Assembly: GCA_002470605.1 (NCBI GenBank)
Contig: DKND01000116.1
Span: forward strand, 11,461 to 44,990
Source: Opitutia bacterium UBA7397
GTDB lineage: Bacteria; Verrucomicrobiota; Verrucomicrobiia; Opitutales; UBA953
DNA length: 33,530 bases
Direction: 5' to 3'
The first letter of the stretch is position 1; each line of letters opens with the position of its first letter. The notes beneath the pieces were generated by a model. That model did not search any database. It worked only from the letters and a program-made list of their open reading frames with translations, and was not told where the DNA came from. Below, one piece after another: positions 1-7,668 of this stretch. A program made the translations under genes and the position numbers.

Positions 1-461
1 GCTTGGGCGGCGCGGACGATTTCTTGGCGAGCGCCGTAATTGAGAGCGACAACGAGCGTGAAGGCGGTGTTGTTCTTGCTTGATTCGATGACGTCCGTGA
101 GCGGAAGACGGATGAAATCAGGCATCCCCGAAAGGTCGCCGATGACCCGGAGACGAACTTTCCGCCTTTCCAATCGGGCGAGGTGAGCGCGTAAGATCCA
201 TTCACCGAGCTTAAAGAGCCCGCTGATTTCTTCGGGGGGACGTTTCCAGTTTTCGGCGGAGAAGGCGAAGACGGTGAGGGTGCTGACGCCCAGATCGATG
301 CAGGCGTCGACGATTTCGATCAACCGTTCGGCCCCACGTCGATGGCCTTCAAGTCGGGGAAGGTTGCGCGCGGCCGCCCAGCGTCCGTTACCGTCCATGA
401 TGATGCCGATGTGGCGCGGAACGTCCGGTTTTGGGCTGGGATTGAGCACGGGGTCGGGCAC
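1..461 (-). CDS. uppS: Isoprenyl transferase (undecaprenyl diphosphate synthase), 3' part outside window
   Basis: This enzyme condenses isopentenyl diphosphate units onto farnesyl diphosphate to make the C55 lipid carrier used for peptidoglycan and other cell-surface polymers; it acts at the cytoplasmic face of the membrane. About 153 codons are visible, roughly 60% of the usual ~250. The N-terminal signature HIGIIMDGNGRWA is clear, with the Mg-binding Asp at about residue 23. It is followed by the family's GHRRGAE segment, the FAFSAENWKRP segment and RVIGDLSGMP near residue 116. I chose the GTG at 461 because homology begins about 15 codons after it and no ATG lies in frame upstream. A purine-rich stretch lies about 18 bases upstream, so the exact start is uncertain. 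It begins 45 bases after the ExbD-like gene and is probably co-transcribed with it. The C-terminal end lies beyond base 1. Confidence 0.93.
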   Translation of the reverse strand, partial: MPDPVLNPSPKPDVPRHIGIIMDGNGRWAAARNLPRLEGHRRGAERLIEIVDACIDLGVSTLTVFAFSAENWKRPPEEISGLFKLGEWILRAHLARLERRKVRLRVIGDLSGMPDFIRLPLTDVIESSKNNTAFTLVVALNYGARQEIVRAAQ

Positions 462-506
462 GAGTGGGCAGAATGAATTACCTCTAATCCTTCTGGCAAC
501 CGCGAA

Positions 507-968
507 TCAACGCTCGTCGGCCGCAATCATCACTCCGGGGAAACCAGCGGTGCGGGCCAGTTCGCAGACTTCGAGAAAGGTTTGCATCGTTAAGGAGGCG
601 TCCGCCTTGATTAAGACTGGCCTGGATGCGCCGCCTGCGGCCGCGACGCGGCGTAATTCAGTGCCCAGTCCGGCACGATCAACGACACGACCCGCGACAA
701 CAAAAACTCCGGTGCCGCGGGCTGAGACCAAGGTCACGGTCAGGGATGTGCGGGCCATGTCGCCGATGGTCGACTTGGGGGTCTTGAGGTTGCGAGAAAC
801 GGACACTTGGCGTTGATCAAACCCTACATACATTCCGGGCGAGTATACGAAGTCAGAAGCCAAGGCCGAGACTAGGCCGGCGCAGACCAAGGCGAGGGCC
901 AAAGGAATGAAGTCGATCCCTTTTTCGGCAGGACGGACTTTCTCGAGAACTCCAAGAGGGGTGCGCAC
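507..968 (-). CDS. ExbD/TolR-like biopolymer transport protein, divergent
   Basis: A 153-residue protein with the ExbD/TolR layout: a short cytoplasmic N-terminus, one transmembrane helix (about residues 20-40) and a periplasmic domain. The C-terminal segment at about 116-150 (VLIKADASLT ... ARTAGFPGVMIAADE) matches the typical end of the ExbD fold. Members of this family work with an ExbB/TolQ channel to turn proton flow into mechanical work on periplasmic or outer-membrane partners. The family motif, usually of the type IN-x-T-P-L-I-D, reads IDFIPLAL here. The membrane Asp that carries protons in E. coli ExbD (D25) is therefore replaced by Leu25. The GTG start lies two bases after the stop of the ExbB-like gene, which fits translational coupling. 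Family assignment is fairly safe from fold and neighbours; energy-coupling activity is doubtful. Confidence 0.8.
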   Translation of the reverse strand: MRTPLGVLEKVRPAEKGIDFIPLALALVCAGLVSALASDFVYSPGMYVGFDQRQVSVSRNLKTPKSTIGDMARTSLTVTLVSARGTGVFVVAGRVVDRAGLGTELRRVAAAGGASRPVLIKADASLTMQTFLEVCELARTAGFPGVMIAADER

Positions 969-970
969 AA

Positions 971-1612
971 TCAGACGGTCTTGGATTTATCGGCGGGAAG
1001 TTCGTGCCGGACGAAGGTGATAATCGCATGGGCGGCGATTTCCATTTCCATTACGATCGAGCGGACGCGGCCGACAAGGAAGTGGTGGGCAAGGGAACAT
1101 GCGGCCGCGATGACCAAAGAGAAACCGGCGGTCGCCAGCGCGGCTTGGACGTCGAGCAGTAAAAAGTCGGCGGAAGCGTAGACGCTGCCGTCGCGCAGCG
1201 CGGTGGCGAGGTGGAAGCCTGAGAAGATGGCCCCGGCTAAGCCCAGGAGAGGGGCCATACGTCCGATCGCCGAGATGGTACCGAGTCGACGCTCTAAGAC
1301 CGGTAATTCAAGCAGGGCGGCTTCGGTGGCCGCATCGCGCATCGCGACATCGCCATTAGATGCCCGGAGCAAGGCGGCTTTGACGACGCGAGGAACCGGG
1401 CCGGGGGATTCTTCGCAGGCGGCGAGTGCTTCTAAGGGACGGCCGGCACGCAGGTTATTGCGCACGCCTTCGATGAAGTCGGAAGAAAGAACCAAGCCGC
1501 GATGAAGGAACATGGCACGTTCGACCACGAAGACGAGGGCGAGAAAGGCGAGGATGAGTAGGAGCCAGACGAACGGACCGGCATCAAAAGGGAAAGAGAA
1601 GGCGCGGTTCAT
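971..1612 (-). CDS. MotA/TolQ/ExbB-like membrane protein, divergent
   Basis: A 213-residue inner-membrane protein with the ExbB/TolQ arrangement: one N-terminal helix (about 13-31), a cytoplasmic middle and a helical pair (about 118-137 and 155-180). The core APLLGLAGAIFSGF matches the second-helix signature of ExbB, and VQAALATAG matches the third. In E. coli ExbB the corresponding segments contain Thr148 (FGT) and Glu176-Thr181 (EALLAT). Here the first Thr is Ala128 and the Glu is Gln156, while the second Thr is kept as Thr161. The ATG overlaps the stop of the upstream TPR gene by 4 bases (ATGA), and the ExbD-like gene follows directly. Together they look like a periplasm-spanning three-protein unit, but the proton path seems altered. 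Confidence 0.85.
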   Translation of the reverse strand: MNRAFSFPFDAGPFVWLLLILAFLALVFVVERAMFLHRGLVLSSDFIEGVRNNLRAGRPLEALAACEESPGPVPRVVKAALLRASNGDVAMRDAATEAALLELPVLERRLGTISAIGRMAPLLGLAGAIFSGFHLATALRDGSVYASADFLLLDVQAALATAGFSLVIAAACSLAHHFLVGRVRSIVMEMEIAAHAIITFVRHELPADKSKTV

Positions 1613-4398
1613 TGGGGTTTGTTCGATAGATTATTTGAAGCGGAGGTGCGCAAGGTCGCAAGTTTGCTTTCGGCGGTGGCTTGGCCTGGTAGGCGTGCTT
1701 CGCCCGGTGCGAGATTGCGGTTTAATTCAGGGATGATCCGGTATGCGGCTAAGGCCTCATCGCGGTCATTATCCTGTTCGCTGATTTCCCCTAGGAGCAG
1801 GATGGAGCGAGCGAGCCACAGCCTGCTGGCGGAATTAAAACGTTGGGTGGGATTAAGCGAGCCGGAGCCAGCCATCGGGGTGCGTAAGAGGTTGAGGGGA
1901 CGGACTAAGGTCGTCCGCGCTTCACGTCGGGTTACGGTAGCTTCGCTGTTCGTTTCGGTTTTGGCGCGTTCGATCAGGGCCAGCGACCATTTGTACCATG
2001 CTTCAAGGCGGATTTCGTCGGAGTCTTTGGACCATGCCTCGGCGATGCGTTCATAGGCGGCAGCGGCGCGGGCGATGCGTTGGCGATCGATCAGACCGTT
2101 ACGATCCCGCCGAAGTTCGGCTAAACCAAAAAGCGAATCAGCGCGGGCCATCTCGGCTTGAGGGCGCGAGGGGTCGGAAGGTTTGCTGCGGATAAGGCCT
2201 TCCAGCACTAAAAGTGCCTTGTCGAAATCGCCCAGGGAGCGGAGGATCTCCGCACGTCGCATCGCCACGCGGAACATGAGCGGGCTTAACGGATAATTAT
2301 CTGTGAAGCGCTCCAAGAGTTCGACCGCATCCTTGAGTTTGGCTTCGCCTTCGGTGGGGGCCTGGAGGGCGGCTTGTTCGGCGGCTTCATAGAGCCCGAG
2401 TTGAGCGAACTCCGATAGGGCGGAGTCGCCTTGGAATTCTTTCGCTAAGGCTTCGAAGCGAGCTTGAGCTTCGGCGTTTCTTCCGGCGGCCGCGAGATGT
2501 CGTCCTTCCACCAGGTAGGAGGCGGCAGAGGCGGCGACCTTACCATATTTCTTTCGCAACGAGACCAGTTCTTCCATGCCTTTGATCGAACCTGTATCAA
2601 GGGCGGAGCGGGCTTTCAGCAAGGCGACATGGCCTTTCAGTTCCGGGACGGCGTTGCGAAGTTCGTCCGTGGCTTCGGCTGGTAGTTTCTCCAAGCGTGT
2701 TGCGATGCTATCGGCGATTTTTGCGGCTTGATCAGGGTGGTGGTTGCTCAGCGCAATCAAAGCCTTCAACCAGTCGAAGCGTAGCGTGAAATCAATCTTG
2801 GTGTCATTAATGATAGGCGCCAGGCGAATCAGTAAGCGCTCCGCTTCCGTAGGTTGATTGGCTTTGCGCGCGTCATCGATGAGATTCCATACGGCCATCC
2901 AAAGACGTTCGCGTGGAATCAAGCGGTTTTTGCGGGAAGCGTCTTCGATCACCTCGGCGGTGCGATTCCATAGGGCCGGTTCATCACCTTGAAGGAGGAG
3001 GCAGTGCACCCGTTGGTGAAAGGCCGTAAAGGCTAAGTCGGGTAGGGTGGTCTCGGCTTGAATCGTGGCGTAGGCTTTTTCGGCCAGCACATAATCTTTG
3101 GCCAAGAAAAGGCAGTCAGCCGCCACGGTGCGAAGTTTGTCGCGACGGGTCTCGATGGTGCCTTCGGAGAGCGTGGTGATATGGTTCGCGGCCAATCGGA
3201 AAGAGCCATCTCCCCAGGCGGCCAACGCCAAGGTGCGAGTCGCTTCTCGGGCGAGCGGGCTTGCGGGTACGTCGTGCAGCAAGTCTTCGGCAGCTTGGCG
3301 GGCTTTCTCGCGATTGCCCGCCACGAGCATCAATTGGGCCCGAGCTAAGTGGATTGCGTCAAGGATCTTGGGGTCACGCGGGCAAAGGAAGGCAAGCTGT
3401 CCGTCGTTATGTCGCATCAGGAAGTCATAGACTTCATTGCTGATGGCTTTGGCTTCGGTGGGGTTATTCTTTGCTAATTCATCTTCGGCGGCGAAGACCA
3501 GGGCATGAAGCGCGGTGATGCGAACCGAGGGATTTGACTGATTCTTGGCGGCATCCTTAAGGCGTTCGCGTCCGGCCGAGGTATTGGGGCCAAGAATAAG
3601 ACCGGCCAAAAGGTCCGCTTCGGCTTGGCGATTGGCGGGAAGCGGCCCGCTTTCGGCAAGGGCGCGGGCCGCTTCGGTCGGGCGTTTGAGATGTGCTAAG
3701 GCCAAGGCAAGATTACGAGAGTAGGCGAAAGCCAGCGGAGTGTTCTTGGCGGCGGCGGAAAGATCTTTGAGGGCGGAAACCGTTCGCTCTTCCACATGAC
3801 CTGCGATGATGGAAGCCCGGTAGCCTAAGATTTCGATACGTTGACGTTGTTCTTCGGAGACCGAGGTTTTGCTGACGGCCTCAAGGTTTACGTTAATCCC
3901 GAAATTATCGCCTTCGGCAGCGGCGAGCATCCATCTGAGCGCATAGACCCAAGCGAGTTCCTGTGAAGGGATTTCTGCGAGATTGATCTCGGCGACGAGC
4001 GGTTTGGCGGCGGCGAGGTCATTATCAAGAAGTGCCACCAAGGCTTCGCGTAGAGCCTTGCGGCTTGATGCTGGCAGGAACTTGAGTGCAGCTTTAGCTT
4101 CGCCGATACGGGTCCTTTCGATGCATGCGGCGGCGAGTCCAAGTCCCGCTCTTTCCCGGTCCGCGTCGTTGAGGTGTGCATCCGAAAGGCCTTGGGAGAA
4201 GAGCATCGAGGCGGTCGAAGATAATCCCGCGGCAAGGGCCTCTTCGGCTAATTCAAGCGTAGTCCGTCGTTCAGGTTGTTCACCACCGGAAAGATCGGCA
4301 TTACGTGCGATGAGCGATGGCGGCAAATCCTGAGCATGGGCACGGAGGACGAAAAGTCCGGCGCAGGCTAGGAGGGTGGCCAAGGTGAACCGTCGCAT
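1609..4398 (-). CDS. Large exported tetratricopeptide-repeat protein
   Basis: A protein of about 929 residues with a clear N-terminal signal peptide (MRRFTLATLLACAGLF, predicted cut after AHA near residue 22). It is followed by an almost continuous run of paired helices rich in Ala, Leu and Arg, typical of TPR/Sel1-like solenoids. No catalytic motif is seen. The reading frame is open further upstream to about base 4500, but that part has no signal peptide and overlaps lysC, so I place the start at the ATG at 4398, preceded by GAGGGGA. TPR proteins next to ExbB/ExbD or TolQ/TolR genes usually act in the periplasm as scaffolds (for example CpoB with Tol-Pal), which suggests a scaffold or outer-membrane maintenance role. 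The exact function is unknown. Confidence 0.87.
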   Translation of the reverse strand: MRRFTLATLLACAGLFVLRAHAQDLPPSLIARNADLSGGEQPERRTTLELAEEALAAGLSSTASMLFSQGLSDAHLNDADRERAGLGLAAACIERTRIGEAKAALKFLPASSRKALREALVALLDNDLAAAKPLVAEINLAEIPSQELAWVYALRWMLAAAEGDNFGINVNLEAVSKTSVSEEQRQRIEILGYRASIIAGHVEERTVSALKDLSAAAKNTPLAFAYSRNLALALAHLKRPTEAARALAESGPLPANRQAEADLLAGLILGPNTSAGRERLKDAAKNQSNPSVRITALHALVFAAEDELAKNNPTEAKAISNEVYDFLMRHNDGQLAFLCPRDPKILDAIHLARAQLMLVAGNREKARQAAEDLLHDVPASPLAREATRTLALAAWGDGSFRLAANHITTLSEGTIETRRDKLRTVAADCLFLAKDYVLAEKAYATIQAETTLPDLAFTAFHQRVHCLLLQGDEPALWNRTAEVIEDASRKNRLIPRERLWMAVWNLIDDARKANQPTEAERLLIRLAPIINDTKIDFTLRFDWLKALIALSNHHPDQAAKIADSIATRLEKLPAEATDELRNAVPELKGHVALLKARSALDTGSIKGMEELVSLRKKYGKVAASAASYLVEGRHLAAAGRNAEAQARFEALAKEFQGDSALSEFAQLGLYEAAEQAALQAPTEGEAKLKDAVELLERFTDNYPLSPLMFRVAMRRAEILRSLGDFDKALLVLEGLIRSKPSDPSRPQAEMARADSLFGLAELRRDRNGLIDRQRIARAAAAYERIAEAWSKDSDEIRLEAWYKWSLALIERAKTETNSEATVTRREARTTLVRPLNLLRTPMAGSGSLNPTQRFNSASRLWLARSILLLGEISEQDNDRDEALAAYRIIPELNRNLAPGEARLPGQATAESKLATLRTSASNNLSNKPQ

Positions 4399-4420
4399 TC
4401 CCCTCACTGTGATTGGGGAA
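4398..4420 (-). promoter_or_regulatory. Hairpin over the ribosome-binding site of the TPR gene
   Basis: On the minus strand TTCCCC (4420-4415) can pair with GGGGAA (4403-4398), with an 11-base loop. The right arm contains the GAGGGGA ribosome-binding site, and its last base is the A of the ATG. The 52-base gap to lysC holds no obvious promoter, so such a structure could tune TPR translation relative to lysC. A six-pair stem can arise by chance. Confidence 0.35.
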
Positions 4421-4450
4421 GGCCTGACGGGCAAGAGGCGAGTGCCGTTC

Positions 4451-5668
4451 CTAGGCTTTATCGAGACCGAAGGCTGTATGTACCGCCCGCACCGCTGCAT
4501 CCGCTTTGGCGGGGTCGAGGGCGATCGAGATTTTGATCTCCGAAGTCGTGATCAATTCACTGTTAATCCCTACCGAAGCCAAGGCCTTGAAGAGCGTCCC
4601 CGCTACGCCAGGGTGGGAGATCATTCCGACGCCGACGATGGAAAGTTTGGAGATTTCACCGGCGGAGCGCACTGAACCGGAGCCGAGTTTCTTGAGCGTA
4701 TCGCCTACGACTTTTTCGACGCGGCTATATTGATCGGTCGTGACCGAAAAGGTGAGGTTCGATTTTCCGCCATGACCGAGGTTTTTGATAATCATGTCGA
4801 CGCTCAGGCCGGCCTCGCCGAGGTCGTCGAAGAGAGCGGCGATCGCCTGAGGGTCGTCAGGCAGGTCGTTCACCGTCACACGGGTCTGGAGGCGGTCGAG
4901 GGCGACGCCGGCGATCGCGGCGTCTTCGAGGGTTTTGTCGATGGCTTTCACAATGGTACCAGGTTGGTCGTTAAAGGAGGATCTTACTTCGAATGGAACG
5001 TTATATTTTTGGGCAAATTCGACGGAACGAGATTGCATGACCTTAGAGCCGCTTGAGGCGAGTTCCAGCATCTCCTCGTAGGAAATCTCATGCATTTTTT
5101 TGGCATTCAGGACTATCCGAGGGTCGGCGGTGTACACGCCGTCGACGTCGGTGAAAATCTGGCAGAGGTCTGCTTTGATGGATGCGGCCACGGCGATGGC
5201 CGTAAGGTCCGAACCGCCTCGACCGAGCGTCGTGATTTCGCCGAGTTCGGTGACGCCTTGGAAACCGGCGACCACGACGACTTTGCCTTCTTCTAGCCGT
5301 TGCAAGAGGTCGCCTCCGCTGATGCGGGTGATGCGGGCGCGGGTATGGACGTCGTCGGTAAAGATACCAGCTTGGGCTCCGGTGCGTGAAACTGCCGGAA
5401 CGCCGATGGCGTGCAGGGCCATGACCGTCAGGGCGATGGTTTCTTGTTCGCCGAGGGACATGAGCACATCCATTTCGCGTTCGTCAGGCAATTTGGACAG
5501 AGCTTTGGCCCGGGCAATCAGGTCATTCGTGACCCCGCTGCGGGCGGAGACCACGACGACCAGCTTGTGGCCTTTGGACCACTGTTCTTTGATTTTGGCC
5601 GCAACATTCTGGATGCGGTCAACGGTGCCGACGGAAGTTCCGCCGTATTTCTGGACGATAAGGGACAT
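4451..5668 (-). CDS. lysC: Aspartate kinase (monofunctional)
   Basis: Phosphorylates aspartate, the first step toward lysine, threonine, methionine and diaminopimelate. The 405-residue length is typical for the single-function class. Visible motifs are KYGGTSVG at residues 7-14, the TDVDGVYTADPRI segment near 174-186, and the EMLELASSGSKVMQ segment near 198-211. The C-terminal ~140 residues form two ACT domains (TRVTVNDLPDDP ... and SIVGVGMISHPGVAGTLF ...), which usually give feedback inhibition by lysine and/or threonine. The ATG is two bases after the hom stop, so the two aspartate-pathway genes are probably translationally coupled. Confidence 0.97.
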   Translation of the reverse strand: MSLIVQKYGGTSVGTVDRIQNVAAKIKEQWSKGHKLVVVVSARSGVTNDLIARAKALSKLPDEREMDVLMSLGEQETIALTVMALHAIGVPAVSRTGAQAGIFTDDVHTRARITRISGGDLLQRLEEGKVVVVAGFQGVTELGEITTLGRGGSDLTAIAVAASIKADLCQIFTDVDGVYTADPRIVLNAKKMHEISYEEMLELASSGSKVMQSRSVEFAQKYNVPFEVRSSFNDQPGTIVKAIDKTLEDAAIAGVALDRLQTRVTVNDLPDDPQAIAALFDDLGEAGLSVDMIIKNLGHGGKSNLTFSVTTDQYSRVEKVVGDTLKKLGSGSVRSAGEISKLSIVGVGMISHPGVAGTLFKALASVGINSELITTSEIKISIALDPAKADAAVRAVHTAFGLDKA

Positions 5669-5670
5669 CC

Positions 5671-7002
5671 TTAGGATTCAGGAGAGAAGATGCGTAGAAT
5701 GACGGGTTCTTCGAGTACCGTTTTGAGGCGGCGCAATTCGACAAGGACGGCGGACATCTTGCGTTCGCTCACGGGGTAGGTCGAAAGCGTGACGGTGCCG
5801 CGCCCTTTATTCGGGTGTTCGTATTGAATCACTCGGGCGATGGAAACTTTATGCTTAGAGAAGATCCGGTAAATCCCTTCCGAGACGCCGGCCTTATCGA
5901 GGAGCGAAAGACGGAGGTAGAAAGGCGACACGATCTCGTCGAGTTCGGCCATGCGCACCGCACGTCCCATGCGTTCACGTGAAAGCAGGGCGTCGCTGGA
6001 AAGGCCTTGAGGGGCGGCCCCTGTTAGGGCTGCGATTGCATCGACGATATCGCCGATTACGGCCGAAGCGGTGGCATCACCACCGGCTCCGCGGCCGGTC
6101 AGGGTCGTGGCACCGACGACATCACCACGTAAGGTGATGCCATTGTTGACTCCCGAAACCCGAGCTAAGATATCGCGATTAGGTACGAGGGCAGGGTACA
6201 CGCCGACGGTCATCCAGCCGGCTTTGAAGTCGCGACGAATCACCGCGAGGTGTTTGAGGGCGAAGCCGAACCTGCGGGCAAAGTCGATATCCGCCGGCCC
6301 GATCTTGCGAATACCTTCGACCAAGGTGCGTGCGGCGGGTGCCCATTTTCCGTGAGCAAGCCAAGCGAGGATCGAAGCTTTATGCCAAGCATCGATGCCA
6401 TCGACGTCGAGGGTCGGATCGGCTTCGGCATAACCAAGGGCCTGGGCTTCTTTGAGCGCGTCTTCGAAAGACAAACCATCTTCGCCCATGCGGGTGAGGA
6501 TATGATTACAGGTGCCGTTCAGGATCCCAACGATGAGGTCAAAGCGATTGGCGACGAGGCCTTCACGGATGGCTTTGATGATGGGTATACCGCCGGCGAC
6601 GCTGGCTTCGAAAAGGAATTGTCCGCCATGCTTGCGAACTGCGGCGAAGATCTCGGGACCGTGTTCGCAGAGAAGGGCCTTGTTGGCAGAGACCACGACC
6701 TTTCCTAAGCTCAAGGCGCGGAGGGTGAGCTCGCGGGCTTTGGTAGTACCGCCGATGAGTTCGCAGACGACATGGACTTTCGGGTCTTCGATGACTTCGA
6801 GCGGATTCTTGGTTAGCTTGGACGCGGCGATTTTTACCCCGCGCTTTTTCTTCAAGTCACGGACGGCGGCTTTACGCAGCTCAAGTTTTACGCCTAGGCG
6901 TGATTCGAGGTCTGACTGTTTTTCGGTCAGATGCTTCCAGACCCCTTGGCCGACGGTGCCGAAGCCAAGTATTCCAATGCCAATGGTGCGTGGGGCGGTC
7001 AT
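5671..7002 (-). CDS. hom: Homoserine dehydrogenase
   Basis: Reduces aspartate-4-semialdehyde to homoserine with NAD(P)H, the branch point toward threonine and methionine. At 443 residues it has the standard three-part layout: an N-terminal nucleotide-binding fold (GILGFGTVGQGV, about 10-21), the central catalytic domain with the conserved PTLDVDGIDAWHKASILA stretch near residue 196, which carries the catalytic Asp and Lys, and a C-terminal ACT domain from about residue 360 (YLRLSLLDKAGVSEGIYRIF), usually for threonine control. It sits between plsY (10-base gap) and lysC (2-base gap) in a serA-plsY-hom-lysC series. Confidence 0.97.
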   Translation of the reverse strand: MTAPRTIGIGILGFGTVGQGVWKHLTEKQSDLESRLGVKLELRKAAVRDLKKKRGVKIAASKLTKNPLEVIEDPKVHVVCELIGGTTKARELTLRALSLGKVVVSANKALLCEHGPEIFAAVRKHGGQFLFEASVAGGIPIIKAIREGLVANRFDLIVGILNGTCNHILTRMGEDGLSFEDALKEAQALGYAEADPTLDVDGIDAWHKASILAWLAHGKWAPAARTLVEGIRKIGPADIDFARRFGFALKHLAVIRRDFKAGWMTVGVYPALVPNRDILARVSGVNNGITLRGDVVGATTLTGRGAGGDATASAVIGDIVDAIAALTGAAPQGLSSDALLSRERMGRAVRMAELDEIVSPFYLRLSLLDKAGVSEGIYRIFSKHKVSIARVIQYEHPNKGRGTVTLSTYPVSERKMSAVLVELRRLKTVLEEPVILRIFSPES

Positions 7003-7012
7003 ATCGGTAAAA

Positions 7013-7663
7013 TCAGGCTTTTTTGACGAAGCGGTTCTCGGTGCCGTTCAGGAGGCGTGCGATATTCGAGCGATGCGTCCAGACGTTGAAGGCAGCGATG
7101 GCGGCGGCGAACCAGAATTCCGCCGGAGAAAACTTGAAGGAAGTGAAGAGGGGAAGGATCCAGCAGCTGAGCGGAAGAGATACGCCGAGTAGAATTGAAG
7201 CGACAGAAACGTAACGCGTAAGTGCGAAGGCCGTGACCCAGAGGATGGCACCAATCAGAATGGGGATGGGCAGAAGGACGAGTAAGCCGCCGATCGTAGA
7301 TGCCACGCCCTTGCCGCCTTTGAATTTAAGGAAACAAGAGAAACAATGCCCAAGAAGCGTTCCAACGAAGCCGGCGACGGATAGTCGGAAAAGGATTTCC
7401 GCGGTATTCGGCACGTCGATGAATTTAACGAGAACATGGCAAAGACCCGTGCCCACGACGCCTTTGAGAACATCGAGTCCGAAGACCAGGTTACCTGGGC
7501 CTTTGCCGAGTACGCGTTTGACATTCGTGGCTCCGGGATTGCCGGAGCCTTCCTTGAGGATGTCGACGCCGTATTTCTTCGCCACAAGTACGGCGAAGTT
7601 GACCGAACCGATGAGGTAGCCCAAGACGGCGAAAACGCCTAAGAGAATAAGGGCACCGTCCAT
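7013..7663 (-). CDS. plsY: Acyl-phosphate:glycerol-3-phosphate acyltransferase
   Basis: Inner-membrane enzyme that transfers an acyl group from acyl-phosphate to glycerol-3-phosphate, the first acylation in phospholipid synthesis with the PlsX partner. The 216 residues form several hydrophobic helices separated by the family motifs: GYLIGSVNFAVLV (15-27), the SGNPGATNVKR segment near 40-50 and the GHCFSCFLKFKGGKGVAS segment near 103-120. It starts 5 bases after the serA stop and ends 10 bases before hom, so it appears to be co-transcribed with amino-acid genes. plsX is not in the window. Confidence 0.96.
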   Translation of the reverse strand: MDGALILLGVFAVLGYLIGSVNFAVLVAKKYGVDILKEGSGNPGATNVKRVLGKGPGNLVFGLDVLKGVVGTGLCHVLVKFIDVPNTAEILFRLSVAGFVGTLLGHCFSCFLKFKGGKGVASTIGGLLVLLPIPILIGAILWVTAFALTRYVSVASILLGVSLPLSCWILPLFTSFKFSPAEFWFAAAIAAFNVWTHRSNIARLLNGTENRFVKKA

Positions 7664-7668
7664 CGGAT

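Noticed and set aside
4399..4500. N-terminal extension of the TPR protein into lysC
   Set aside because: The extension overlaps the lysC end and would bury the signal peptide; the ATG at 4398 with its own ribosome-binding site is far better.
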